NCBI RefSeq assembly: GCF_016463645.1
Contig: NZ_JAEMQX010000024.1
Span: 1-42,212, forward strand
Source: Sphingopyxis sp.
GTDB taxonomy: Bacteria; Pseudomonadota; Alphaproteobacteria; Sphingomonadales; Sphingomonadaceae
Direction: 5' to 3'
DNA length: 42,212 nt
Within the stretch, counting starts at the first letter, position 1. Every line of letters begins with the position of its first letter. Shown here one piece after another: positions 7,051-14,832 of this stretch. Position numbers and translations under genes: made by a program. The notes under the pieces were generated by a model that saw nothing but the letters and a program-made list of their open reading frames with translations, was not told the origin of the DNA and made no database searches.

Positions 7051-9357
7051 ATGAAGAAGACTAGTCTGTTTTTGCTCTCCACGGCGTGCGCAGCTACCCT
7101 CGCGGTGCCGGCCGCGGCCCAGCAGCAGCCGACCGAAGACGCCGCACGATCGGGAGGCGACGACATCGTCGTGACCGCGCAGCGCCGCGAAGAGGGGATC
7201 AACGACGTCCCGATTGCGATCACCGCCATCAGCGGCGACAGTCTCGAGCGCTTCCGGTTCAACGACGCGACCCAGATCGTCCAGCAAATCCCCAACATGA
7301 GCGCGACCAATACGCTGGGAGCAAGCGCGCCGCTCTTTTCGGTGCGGGGTATGAGCAACGCCGATTTCAACCCGTCGTCGAATACGCCCGTCCCGATCTA
7401 CAGCGACGACATCCTGATCAACAACGTTACCGGTCAGGGGTTCGCGCTGTTCGACCTCCAGCGGGTCGAAGCGCTCAAGGGGCCACAGGGCACATTGTTC
7501 GGCTATAACTCTTCGGCCGGCGCCATCCAGTTCATCTCCCGGCGCCCGACAGACAGTCTCGAAGGATCGGGATCGGCGTCGATCGCGGGGCATGGCGAGC
7601 GGACGCTCAACCTGGCCGTCGGCGGTCCGCTGGTCGGCGACAGCGTCCGCGGCCGGATCGCCTTTTTCGGTCGCCGCGATGACGGCGATTTCATCAACAT
7701 CAACAATGGCGAGCGGATCGGGAAGGATAATCGCTGGGCCGTTCGCGGGCTGCTCGACGTCGACCTCGCAACGAACGCCAGCGTCCTGATCAAGGCCCAA
7801 TATGGCAAGTATAACGGCGACCCGGCGATCCGGCCCACCGAGCAGGATGTCAACAATCTGACCGGCGAAACATTGGGCGGGAAGCGCGAAATCCGCCAGG
7901 AACTCGCGCAGTATGAGAATGTCGAATATGGCGAACTGTCTTCGCGCCTAAAGGTCGATCTGGGCCCGGTAGGGCTCGATCTCATTACGGGCTATCTCGA
8001 TATCAAATCGGGTCTTTCGACCAACTTCTTCGACGGCACACAGATCGGCCTCCTCGATCTCGGCTATGGCGCCGGTCCTGTGCAGACCGCGCTTTACGGC
8101 GTCCAGGGCGGCACCGCGCACAGCAAGCAGTTTTCGCAGGAGGCCCGGCTCACGTCGCAGACCGACGGACCGCTGTCGTTCATCCTCGGAGCCTATTATC
8201 TCAAGGAAAAGCTCGACGGGAGCATCTGGTTTTTCGCCGGCGACGATTCGGGGGCCTTCGGCTATTTCGGGACCGACCCTGCGGCCTTCCTGACCTACAG
8301 CATCTACAAGCAGAATCTGTCGTCGTTCGCGCTCTTCTCGCAATGGGACTATAAATTCACCGACAAGCTCAAACTGACGCTGGGCGGCCGCGTTTCCTGG
8401 GACAGGCGCTCGCTCGATCTGACGTTCGCCAACTATGACGGCGCGACAACCTTCGTGAACGGCGCGACGGTCGATCCGCTTCACCCGAAGTTCTCGGACG
8501 TCACCGACCTGTCCGGGCTCGACCGCACGCAGCAAAAGCTGGACTGGACGAACTGGAGCGGCCGGCTCGCTATCGACTACCAGCCGTCGCCCGACGCCTT
8601 GCTCTATGCGAGCCTGTCGCGCGGCGTGAAAAGCGGGGCTTTCAACACAGCGGCGCTGGTCGATATTTCCGAGGCGAATTCCATCGGTCCGGAAACCGTT
8701 CTCGCTTATGAAGCCGGCGTCAAGCTGACGCTGGCGGACCGGCGCCTGCAAACCAACCTCGCGGCTTTCTATTACGACGTCGACAATTATCATCAAAAGG
8801 TAGTCGACCAGTTCGCCCGCGAATTCCTGAGCAGCGCCGACAAGGTCGAGTTCTACGGTTTCGAATTCGAAGCCACCGCGCGTCCGGTCGATATATTGAC
8901 AGCGAAGCTTGGTGCCGGATGGCAGAAGGGCAGGTATAAGCGCTTCATCGAACCGACCGGCTCGGGCCCCGTCGACCGTTCGGGGAACACCGTTCCGGGT
9001 ACCGGCAACTGGACCGTCAACGGATTGGTGCGACTGGATCTGCCGGTAGCGAACGACGCGGCGCTGGTCTCACCGCAGATCGACTTCAACTTCGTACAAG
9101 GGTCCTATTATTCGACCGGCAATGACGTGAAGGCCCCGCAGCTCAGCCTCGCGCGAAAAACCGATGATTTCATCAATCTCAATCTCCGGCTGACGCTGCA
9201 GGACGCCGACGAACGATATGGGATCACCTTCTTCGTCCAGAATGTCCTCGACCAGTTTCGGGTGCTGCGACGCAATCCGGTCACATTCCTCGACAATTCG
9301 CTGAGCGGCTATTCGCCCCCGCGCACCTTTGGCGTGAGCATCAACGGGCGCTTCTAG
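7051..9357 (+). CDS. TonB-dependent outer-membrane receptor
   Basis: 768 residues. The signal peptide MKKTSLFLLSTACAATLAVPAAA is followed by a TonB-box-like DDIVVTAQRRE (about 37-47). The plug domain has IPNMSATNTLGASAPLFSVRG and VEALKGPQGTLFGYNSSAGAIQFISRRP. A 22-strand barrel follows, with typical YASLSRGVKSGAFN and a C-terminal aromatic strand ending NGRF. ATG 7051 is chosen for its signal peptide and the upstream GGAAGGGGA. It imports a ligand too large or scarce for porins, energised by TonB-ExbBD. Divergence from the amine oxidases and a terminator right after it suggest the ligand is an amine-containing compound handled by them. The match is to the catabolic receptors common in sphingomonads, not clearly to siderophore receptors. 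Confidence 0.93.
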   Translation: MKKTSLFLLSTACAATLAVPAAAQQQPTEDAARSGGDDIVVTAQRREEGINDVPIAITAISGDSLERFRFNDATQIVQQIPNMSATNTLGASAPLFSVRGMSNADFNPSSNTPVPIYSDDILINNVTGQGFALFDLQRVEALKGPQGTLFGYNSSAGAIQFISRRPTDSLEGSGSASIAGHGERTLNLAVGGPLVGDSVRGRIAFFGRRDDGDFININNGERIGKDNRWAVRGLLDVDLATNASVLIKAQYGKYNGDPAIRPTEQDVNNLTGETLGGKREIRQELAQYENVEYGELSSRLKVDLGPVGLDLITGYLDIKSGLSTNFFDGTQIGLLDLGYGAGPVQTALYGVQGGTAHSKQFSQEARLTSQTDGPLSFILGAYYLKEKLDGSIWFFAGDDSGAFGYFGTDPAAFLTYSIYKQNLSSFALFSQWDYKFTDKLKLTLGGRVSWDRRSLDLTFANYDGATTFVNGATVDPLHPKFSDVTDLSGLDRTQQKLDWTNWSGRLAIDYQPSPDALLYASLSRGVKSGAFNTAALVDISEANSIGPETVLAYEAGVKLTLADRRLQTNLAAFYYDVDNYHQKVVDQFAREFLSSADKVEFYGFEFEATARPVDILTAKLGAGWQKGRYKRFIEPTGSGPVDRSGNTVPGTGNWTVNGLVRLDLPVANDAALVSPQIDFNFVQGSYYSTGNDVKAPQLSLARKTDDFINLNLRLTLQDADERYGITFFVQNVLDQFRVLRRNPVTFLDNSLSGYSPPRTFGVSINGRF

Positions 9358-9419
9358 AATCCGGACGCCATAGGGCGAGATCCCGTAGCATCTGAACAGG
9401 GTAGCACTCCCTGACCTAG

Positions 9420-9458
9420 CCCGGCGCATTTTCAAAGAATTGCGCCGGGTTCCTTTTC
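9420..9458 (+). terminator. Intrinsic terminator after the TonB receptor
   Basis: A perfect 9-bp stem CCCGGCGCA/TGCGCCGGG (9420-9428 and 9441-9449) with a 12-nt loop is followed by TTCCTTTT. It lies between convergent receptor and cupin genes and may also serve the cupin gene. Confidence 0.8.
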
Positions 9459-9466
9459 AGATTCGG

Positions 9467-9850
9467 TCAGGTTGTTCCGAGAGCTGGGGACATGGCGTAA
9501 ACTTTACGAAAATCGTCGCTGAATTCGGCCGTTCCCGAATAGCCTTTCGGCAGAACGAAGCAGTCGCCGACGCCAAACGACTGCGCCTCGCCGGTCTTGC
9601 TCACGAAATCAACCTTACCCGAGACGATGTGCCAGAGTTCGTCGCTCGGATAGGCTGCAATGGTCACGCGGCCGGCCGACCCTTGCCAGACACCGACATC
9701 GATCCGCCCATCGGCGCTCCGGTAGAATGAGCGCGCTCCGCCTTGCACCACGCTCCCTTCCGGACCGGGCAACGGGTGCAAGCCATCGATCGGCACGGCG
9801 GAATCGAGCTCCACAAGCTTAGGCGGAGCGGAGGTTCGGGTCATATCCAT
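9467..9850 (-). CDS. Cupin-domain protein
   Basis: 127 residues forming one small beta-barrel of the Cupin_3/DUF861 type: GVWQGSAGRVTIAAYPSDELWHIVSGKVDFVS, then GDCFVLPKGYSGTAEF and a C-terminal KVYAM. Relatives include ureidoglycine aminohydrolase-like and ethanolamine-utilisation cupins, but the metal-binding His set is reduced here (one clear His in ELWHI), so catalysis is uncertain. The ATG at 9850 is chosen because AAGGA lies 7 nt upstream. It is transcribed divergently from the tetR gene at 10037, sharing the palindrome at 9922-9935, so it is probably a target of that regulator. It may bind or process an intermediate of amine oxidation, or serve as a small-ligand sensor. Confidence 0.8.
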   Translation of the reverse strand: MDMTRTSAPPKLVELDSAVPIDGLHPLPGPEGSVVQGGARSFYRSADGRIDVGVWQGSAGRVTIAAYPSDELWHIVSGKVDFVSKTGEAQSFGVGDCFVLPKGYSGTAEFSDDFRKVYAMSPALGTT

Positions 9851-9921
9851 TTTGCGTTCCTTCAGCGATTGGGGAACGGCAACGATCGCCTTTCCTACCA
9901 TCAAGAAGGCTCTCTATATTT

Positions 9922-9935
9922 TTGACATATGTCAA
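9922..9935. promoter_or_regulatory. Operator-like palindrome between cupin and tetR
   Basis: TTGACATATGTCAA is a perfect 14-nt palindrome carrying TTGACA on both strands, so binding would block divergent promoters. Its twin is at 6810-6825. The ATG at 9929 lies inside it, which argues against that codon as the tetR start. Confidence 0.65.
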
Positions 9936-10022
9936 GAATTGCATTTGATGACGCGAACGGCTTTACCGGTTTACCGGCCGGAAGGTCCGGAGGTAGTGGT
10001 TCACGCCCGAAGTTGGGCTGGA

Positions 10023-10029
10023 AGAAAGG
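10023..10029 (+). promoter_or_regulatory. Ribosome binding site for the GTG start of the first tetR
   Basis: AGAAAGG is 7 nt before GTG 10037. The start it implies makes this protein align without gaps from residue 16 with the paralogue encoded at 10725-11384. Confidence 0.6.
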
Positions 10030-10036
10030 TATCGGG

Positions 10037-10723
10037 GTGCCCGACCTCAATTTTTCGGTTTTGAGATTCGTCCCGCGCGAAGGCGGATATGCACGCGGCC
10101 AGGAAGGCTTCGAGCTGATTCTGAAGACCGCCGTCTCGGTTCTCGTCGAGCATGGCTACAAAGACATGACGCTCCGTCGTATCGCCAAGGAGTGCGGCAT
10201 GAAGGCGGGCAATATCTCCTATTATTTCAAGTCAAAGGACGACCTCGTCCGTGCGCTTCTCCAGGCGATATCGGGCAGTTACGAGGCAGCGATTAGCGAA
10301 GCGACCGCCGGTGCCGGCGCTGACCCGGAGAGCAAGCTGACCCAGCTCATCTCCTTCATTCTTCAGGATGGCACGACGCGTCAGACCAGCTACCTGTTCC
10401 CCGAGCTATGGTCGCTCGCGAACCATGACCCATTTGCGAAACAGTGCGTCGACGAACTCTATCTTCGCGAGCATCGACGTTTCGACGAAATCATTGGCGA
10501 GCTGAACCCCGCCCTGTCGGCGGACGACCGCTCCATTCTGTCCACCTTCATCCTGTCCTCGATCGAGGGGATCGGCGTGTTCGCCGGCTACGGCAAATAT
10601 TGGCAGGATGCGATGCCGCAGTTGCAGGCAACCGCGTGCCGCTGCTTCCTCGAATTCGTGAAATCGGCAAAACCCGGTGTGGACGGCACCCTTTCAGCCA
10701 GCAAGCTCGAGCTGAAACCCTGA
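10037..10723 (+). CDS. TetR-family regulator, first paralogue
   Basis: 228 residues from GTG. The helix-turn-helix lies at about 45-66 (MTLRRIAKECGMKAGNISYYFKSKDDL region), and a TetR ligand-binding domain follows, with FPELWSLANHDPF and SSIEGIGVFAGYGKYW. The upstream ATG at 9929 stays in frame but lies within the operator and adds 36 low-complexity residues. It is closely related to the convergent neighbour: about 60% identity over residues 16-78 by hand count. It probably represses its own promoter and the divergent cupin gene through 9922-9935, and the amine oxidase pair through 6810-6825. The ligand is presumably the amine or its aldehyde. It ends one nucleotide before the stop of the second regulator. 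Confidence 0.9.
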   Translation: MPDLNFSVLRFVPREGGYARGQEGFELILKTAVSVLVEHGYKDMTLRRIAKECGMKAGNISYYFKSKDDLVRALLQAISGSYEAAISEATAGAGADPESKLTQLISFILQDGTTRQTSYLFPELWSLANHDPFAKQCVDELYLREHRRFDEIIGELNPALSADDRSILSTFILSSIEGIGVFAGYGKYWQDAMPQLQATACRCFLEFVKSAKPGVDGTLSASKLELKP

Positions 10724-10724
10724 G

Positions 10725-11384
10725 CTAGAGCCCATCGAAGTCCGAAGGTCCGAGCGACGTTACAAGCTGGACGAAAGATTTGCGTGCCAGAAGCTTCAGC
10801 ACCGGCATGCGATCGACCCATGGCTTCTGATAGCCTGCAAAAACGGTCATGCCTTCCATCGACGCCGAGATGAACAGCGCCAATATTTCGCGTTGATCGG
10901 CGGACAGGCGGGGATTGATCTCTGCGATCAACTCGTTGAGCGATACCCGCGCACGCTGGTAAAGCTCATTCATCCGGTCGTAGACGAAGCTGTCGTGGTT
11001 CGCCATCGCCCATAGTTCGGGAAAAAAGCGCGTCGTCTTCTTGGTCGTGATGTCCTCAAGAATCAACGACACCAGATTTTCCAGCCGCGCCTCCGCGCTC
11101 GCGCCCGGTTCGTGCATGATCTCGTCGAACGATTCCTCGTAGCTGCTGATCACCGCGTTCAGCAGCTCGCGAATCAGGTCTTCCTTCGATTTGAAATAAT
11201 AGTTGAGGCTGCCGACATTCATGCCCGACTCGGCGGCGATCCGGCGAAGCGTCAAAGCCGACGCGCCGTGATTCACCAGCAACGCCAGCGACGACCGAAG
11301 TATCTGCTCAAAGCCATCCTGGCCCCGCGCATATCCACCTGTTCGCGGGGTGATCTTCAGGTCTGGAACGATGAAATCCGACAA
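10725..11384 (-). CDS. TetR-family regulator, second paralogue
   Basis: 219 residues from a TTG start preceded by AGGAGG (10-nt spacing). The frame stays open far upstream across the dehydrogenase genes on the other strand, but that part is a shadow. With this start GGYARGQ falls at residues 16-22, exactly as in the first paralogue from its GTG, which supports both choices. The helix-turn-helix (LTLRRIAAESGMNVGSLNYYF) is at about 45-64 and the ligand domain has FPELWAMANHDSF and SMEGMTVFAGYQKPW. An ATG at 11477 is the alternative but lies next to the operator. It diverges from the TTQ dehydrogenase operon and probably represses it through the inverted repeat at 11454-11472. Confidence 0.88.
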   Translation of the reverse strand: MSDFIVPDLKITPRTGGYARGQDGFEQILRSSLALLVNHGASALTLRRIAAESGMNVGSLNYYFKSKEDLIRELLNAVISSYEESFDEIMHEPGASAEARLENLVSLILEDITTKKTTRFFPELWAMANHDSFVYDRMNELYQRARVSLNELIAEINPRLSADQREILALFISASMEGMTVFAGYQKPWVDRMPVLKLLARKSFVQLVTSLGPSDFDGL

Positions 11385-11394
11385 TTTTTCATGG

Positions 11395-11400
11395 CCTCCT
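11395..11400 (-). promoter_or_regulatory. Strong ribosome binding site for the TTG start of the second tetR
   Basis: AGGAGG on the minus strand, 10 nt from TTG 11384. No other in-frame start between here and 11477 has a comparable signal. Confidence 0.55.
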
Positions 11401-11429
11401 GCGCTGCGACTAGCCCGTTTCGCGCTACC

Positions 11430-11441
11430 GGACAAGTGTCC
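11430..11441. promoter_or_regulatory. Second inverted repeat in the tetR/dehydrogenase divergent region
   Basis: GGACA-AG-TGTCC has 5-bp arms and the same AG centre as the neighbouring repeat at 11454-11472. On the minus strand it contains TTGTCC. It may be an auxiliary regulator site. Confidence 0.35.
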
Positions 11442-11453
11442 TACTTTACTCAC

Positions 11454-11482
11454 TTGACTAAAGTTAGTCGAACGCATAATTT
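11454..11482 (+). promoter_or_regulatory. Promoter-operator of the TTQ amine dehydrogenase operon
   Basis: TTGACT (11454-11459), a 17-nt spacer and TAATTT (11477-11482) form a good promoter. The -35 lies in the inverted repeat TTGACTAA-AG-TTAGTCGAA (11454-11472; GACTAA/TTAGTC arms perfect). On the minus strand TTCGAC, an 18-nt spacer and TAAAGT (11443-11448) could drive the second tetR, so one bound repressor would cover both -35 boxes. Confidence 0.65.
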
Positions 11483-11531
11483 TTAACGCGCGGGCCGTCA
11501 GAGCCCATTGATGAACAACAGGGAGGCCGAG

Positions 11532-12698
11532 ATGGCGCGCGTCTATCGAATGGCGACTTTTGCCATGTTGCTGCTGTCGGCAGGTGCGGCGGGTGCCGCG
11601 GATTTTCCGCAACCGCTGCCCGAGGAGCCGGTGTCGACCGTCACCGAATTGCCCGAGCGCTATCCCGACAGCTGGGTCTTCGTGCACGACCTGCATTTCA
11701 ACAGCTTGCCCGACGGACGCGCCGCGATCGTCGACGTCGGTGCCGAAAACAACAATCTGCGCGGGCAGATCCCCGTCGCGCAATTCGGCAACATCCTGCC
11801 GTCGACGACGCGCGGCGAAATCTATGTCGGCGAAACCTTTTATTCGCGGCTGACGCGCGGCGAACGCACCGATGTCATCACGATCTGGGACACGAAGACG
11901 CTGGCGCCGAAGGACGAGATCGTCCTGCCCGGTGGCAAGCGCGGACTGTTCGTGACGCTGCGCAACAGCCTGCAACTGACCAATGACGAGAAATGGGCGC
12001 TGGTGTTCAACTTCACGCCGGGGTCTTCGGTGACCGTGGTCGACCTCGACGGTCGCAAGATATTGTCGGATATCGACCTGCCGGGCTGCTCGCTCGTCTA
12101 CCCCACCGGTCCGCGCGGTTTCACCTCGCTCTGCGCCGACGGGACGATGACGAGTATCGCGCTCGACGCGACGGGGAAGGCGGGGCCGGCGGTTACCAGC
12201 GAGGCGTTCAACACGATCGACGACGATCCGCTGTTCATGACGCCGGCAATGGTCGGGCGCACCGGCTGGTTCGTCAGTTTCAAGGGTAATCTGCGGGCGA
12301 TCGATTTTGCGGGCGCGGCGGCCAGGGACCTCGGCGGTTTTGCGATCCCGAAACAGGCGGGCGGCGAGCCCGAATGGCGTCCCGGCGGCTGGCAGGTGAT
12401 ATCGGCCGACCGCGCGGGCCTGCTCTACATCCTGATGAACCCCAAGGGCATCGAAGGATCGCACAAGGATGGCGGCACCGAAGCGTGGGTCGTCGACCCG
12501 AAAGCGAAGACGGTCGTCCGCCGCATCGCGCTCAAGAACCACAGCGTGTCGATCGAGGCGACGCAGCAGGAAAAGCCGCTGCTCGTCGCGTCGCGCTCCG
12601 ACGGCTCGCTCGACGTCTATGACGCCGCGAGCGGTGCGTTCGTGCGGACCGTCGCGAGCGTCGCGCACGATCCGATGACGATGACGGCGGCGCGCTGA
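11532..12698 (+). CDS. mauB: TTQ amine dehydrogenase, large (heavy) subunit
   Basis: 388 residues. A signal peptide (MARVYRMATFAMLLLSAGAAGAA) precedes a seven-bladed beta-propeller with repeating blades such as RTDVITIWDTKTL, GSSVTVVDLDGRKILSDIDLPGC and TEAWVVDPKAKTVVRRIAL. This is the MauB/AauB family, the periplasmic large subunit of methylamine and aromatic amine dehydrogenases. ATG 11532 is chosen for GGGAGG 5 nt upstream and the signal peptide; the ATG at 11508 adds nothing useful. With the light chain it converts R-CH2-NH2 and water to aldehyde and ammonia, passing electrons outward. Gene order B-E-D-A is the conserved core of mau and aau clusters. Whether methylamine or an aralkylamine is the substrate cannot be decided; the downstream CoA ligases favour a larger amine. 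Confidence 0.93.
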   Translation: MARVYRMATFAMLLLSAGAAGAADFPQPLPEEPVSTVTELPERYPDSWVFVHDLHFNSLPDGRAAIVDVGAENNNLRGQIPVAQFGNILPSTTRGEIYVGETFYSRLTRGERTDVITIWDTKTLAPKDEIVLPGGKRGLFVTLRNSLQLTNDEKWALVFNFTPGSSVTVVDLDGRKILSDIDLPGCSLVYPTGPRGFTSLCADGTMTSIALDATGKAGPAVTSEAFNTIDDDPLFMTPAMVGRTGWFVSFKGNLRAIDFAGAAARDLGGFAIPKQAGGEPEWRPGGWQVISADRAGLLYILMNPKGIEGSHKDGGTEAWVVDPKAKTVVRRIALKNHSVSIEATQQEKPLLVASRSDGSLDVYDAASGAFVRTVASVAHDPMTMTAAR

Positions 12699-13216
12699 TG
12701 ACCGCCGTCCTGTCCGTCCTTGCGCTGGCGCTCGCGATCATCCTCGCGGTGGCGGCAGCGCACAAGTTCGCCGAACGCGCACGGCTGACGCGGGCGACTG
12801 CGGGGCTGCTGCGCCTCGCTCCGGCGCTCGCGATGCCCGCGACGATGGCGGCCGCGGCGATCGAGTTCGCTGCCGCGCTGGCGCTGCTCTTTCCGGCCTC
12901 CCGGCCCGTCGGGGCGCTGCTCGCAGCCTTGTTGTGGGCGGGATATGGCGCCGCGCTGCTCGCGGCGCGCCGGCGCGGCGATGGCGGCCTCGATTGCGGC
13001 TGCGATTTCGGCGCGCGGCGCAGCGGGATCGGCGGCTTCACGATCGCCCGCGCCTTCGCGCTCGCCGCCGCGGCGCTCGCGCTTTGTCTCTCTCCCGCAG
13101 GGGGCGGCGGGATCGACATCCAGTCGATCTTCGCCGCCCTCGCCTTTGTCGCGCTGCTCTTTGCGGCCGGCGAAATCGCCCATCTTCCCGCCCCCAGCCG
13201 GAGTGCCGCCCGATGA
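12698..13216 (+). CDS. mauE: MauE-like membrane protein for amine dehydrogenase maturation
   Basis: 172 residues with about four to five hydrophobic helices and the conserved CGCDFG motif (residues ~98-103) after the third helix, typical of MauE/DoxX-related proteins. MauE is needed, with MauD, for correct disulfide formation and export-stage folding of the cysteine-rich small subunit. Its start overlaps the mauB stop by one base (TGATG), and its stop overlaps the mauD start (ATGA), so expression is coupled. It is shorter and more alanine-rich than some MauE proteins, as expected in a high-GC genome. Confidence 0.9.
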   Translation: MTAVLSVLALALAIILAVAAAHKFAERARLTRATAGLLRLAPALAMPATMAAAAIEFAAALALLFPASRPVGALLAALLWAGYGAALLAARRRGDGGLDCGCDFGARRSGIGGFTIARAFALAAAALALCLSPAGGGGIDIQSIFAALAFVALLFAAGEIAHLPAPSRSAAR

Positions 13217-13803
13217 CCGGATTTTTCCTTGCCTCGCAAATCCTGCTCTGGATCGCCGTCGCGGTGCTCGGCGTGCTCGTCGCGGCGCTCGCGCGGCAGG
13301 TCGGCGTGCTCCACGAACGCATCGCCCCCGCCGGCGCGCTGACGCTGCACCAGAAGGTGAATGTCGGCGACAGGGCGCCCGAAATGACGCTCGCGACGAT
13401 CGAGGGCAAGGAAGTTGCGATTGGTGGCAAGCGCCATCGCCGCGGCCAGCTCATCTTCTTCCTCTCGCCCGACTGCCCGGTGTGCAAGACGTTGCTTCCC
13501 GTGGTCCGTTCGGCGAGCGGGGCCGAGCGCGGCTGGCTCGACGTGGTGCTGGCGAGCGACGGCGACGCCGCCGCACACCGCCGGCTCGTGATGGCCGAGG
13601 GACTGGCGGGTTTCGACTATGTCCTGTCCGAAGATCTCGGCCGCAAGCTTGGCGTATCGAAGCTGCCTTACGCGGTGCTGATCGACGAGGAAGGCAACAT
13701 CGCCTCGCTCGGCCTCGTCAACAATCGCGAGCATCTGGAGAGCCTGTTCGAGGCCAAGGAACGCCGCGTCGCATCGATTCAGGAATATCTCGCACGCGGC
13801 TGA
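13213..13803 (+). CDS. mauD: MauD-like thioredoxin-fold protein for disulfide formation
   Basis: 196 residues: an N-terminal membrane anchor (about 3-25), then a periplasmic thioredoxin-like domain with active-site CPVC in FFLSPDCPVCKTLLPV (about 88-103) and cis-proline region KLPYAVLIDEEG. MauD assists the six-disulfide folding of the MauA light chain. ATG 13213 overlaps the mauE stop; the frame is open upstream, but that is a shadow of mauE. It lies 31 nt before mauA, its presumed client. Confidence 0.93.
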   Translation: MTGFFLASQILLWIAVAVLGVLVAALARQVGVLHERIAPAGALTLHQKVNVGDRAPEMTLATIEGKEVAIGGKRHRRGQLIFFLSPDCPVCKTLLPVVRSASGAERGWLDVVLASDGDAAAHRRLVMAEGLAGFDYVLSEDLGRKLGVSKLPYAVLIDEEGNIASLGLVNNREHLESLFEAKERRVASIQEYLARG

Positions 13804-13834
13804 TCCCGCACGCCGCGACAGGAAGGGGACGAAT

Positions 13835-14389
13835 ATGTCGGGACTGGACAAATTTTCGGAAAAGATGACGCGGCGGGTCGCGCGCGCGACCTCGCGGCGC
13901 AGCCTGCTGACGCTGATCGGCGGTGCGCTGACCGGCGCGGCGGTGATCCCGGTGCTGCCCGTGTCGCGCGCGCAGGCGCAGGGGCACGGCCACGGCGGCG
14001 ACCCGGTCGCGCCGCAGACGACAGGCAACCCGCAGGATCCGGGCGACCAGACGCAGTGCGATTACTGGCGCTATTGCGCGATCGACGGTTTCCTCTGCAG
14101 TTGCTGCGGCGGCACCGCGAGCAGTTGTCCGCCGGGGACCGAAATGTCGCCGATCACCTGGATCGGCACCTGCTTGAACCCCGCCGACAACCGGTCCTAT
14201 ATCGTCAGCTATAACGACTGCTGCGGCAAATCCTCGTGCGGGCGCTGCCTGTGCAACCGCAACGAGCGCGACCGGCCGATGGTGCGTCCGCAGGCGAACA
14301 ACGACATCAACTGGTGTCTCGGCACGTCGAGCGCGATCTATAATTGCTCGACCGCGGTGATCCTCGGCGTTGCGCTGGAGCAACAGTAA
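13835..14389 (+). CDS. mauA: TTQ amine dehydrogenase, small (light) subunit
   Basis: 184 residues. A long twin-arginine leader (SRRSLLTLIGGALTGAA, about 20-36, ending SRAQAQ) precedes the mature chain. The two tryptophans that form tryptophan tryptophylquinone are Trp109 (SPITWIGTC) and Trp160 (NNDINWCLG). Their 51-residue spacing equals that of Trp57 and Trp108 in Paracoccus MADH, and the acidic residues needed for maturation fall at the expected places (Asp84, Asp128). Fourteen cysteines, including CSCCGG, DCCGK and CGRCLC, fit the disulfide-dense fold. It is therefore predicted to be active if the cofactor can be made. The stop overlaps the next ATG (TAATG). GGAAGGGGA precedes the start. 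Confidence 0.96.
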   Translation: MSGLDKFSEKMTRRVARATSRRSLLTLIGGALTGAAVIPVLPVSRAQAQGHGHGGDPVAPQTTGNPQDPGDQTQCDYWRYCAIDGFLCSCCGGTASSCPPGTEMSPITWIGTCLNPADNRSYIVSYNDCCGKSSCGRCLCNRNERDRPMVRPQANNDINWCLGTSSAIYNCSTAVILGVALEQQ

Positions 14390-14832
14390 TGCGGGGGTGG
14401 GCGATCCTGCTGGCGGTGACCGGATTTGCGGCCACCGGACCCGCGATGGCCGCCGATGACGGCGCGACGATCTACAAGCGCTGCGCCGCATGCCATCTGG
14501 CGAACGGCGCGGGGGTTCCGGGCGCCTTTCCGCCGCTGAAGTCAGACGTGCGTGCGCTGGCTGGAACCCCTGCCGGGCGCCGCTATCTCGCGCTGGTCGT
14601 TATCCGCGGCGTGTCGGGGGCGATCACGGTCGAAGGAAAACCCTATCGCGGGATGATGCCCGCGCAGGCCGGGCTCAACGATGCGCAGGTCGCGGCGGTG
14701 CTGAACCATGTGGTTCGCGGCGGATCGGCGAAAGCGTTCACTCCGCGCGAGATCGCCGGATATAGGGCAGGTAGCGCGGCGCTCAATTCCGCCGCGGTGG
14801 GGCGCCTCCAGCCGGCCGCCGCGGGCAAATGA
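14389..14832 (+). CDS. Periplasmic monoheme cytochrome c, probable dehydrogenase electron acceptor
   Basis: 147 residues. The signal peptide ends near AMAADD. One heme site CAACH (Cys32, Cys35, His36) and a likely axial Met in GMMPAQ (about 89-90) make a class I cytochrome c. Only one heme motif is present, so it is not MauG. Being coupled to mauA (TAATG) and to the next cytochrome (ATGA), it is a likely electron carrier from the TTQ enzyme, in place of the cupredoxins amicyanin or azurin used elsewhere. An earlier in-frame ATG at 14344 lies within mauA and is rejected. Confidence 0.9.
   Translation: MRGWAILLAVTGFAATGPAMAADDGATIYKRCAACHLANGAGVPGAFPPLKSDVRALAGTPAGRRYLALVVIRGVSGAITVEGKPYRGMMPAQAGLNDAQVAAVLNHVVRGGSAKAFTPREIAGYRAGSAALNSAAVGRLQPAAAGK

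Noticed and set aside
11385..12668. Minus-strand open frame extending the second TetR far upstream (to 647 codons)
   Set aside because: It runs antisense through the mauB-like gene, has a composition typical of high-GC shadow frames, and the TetR homology begins only after the TTG/AGGAGG start at 11384.
12532..14028. 498-codon minus-strand open frame opposite mauE-mauD
   Set aside because: Low-complexity Ala/Arg/Ser sequence opposite genes with clear motifs; a product of high third-position GC.
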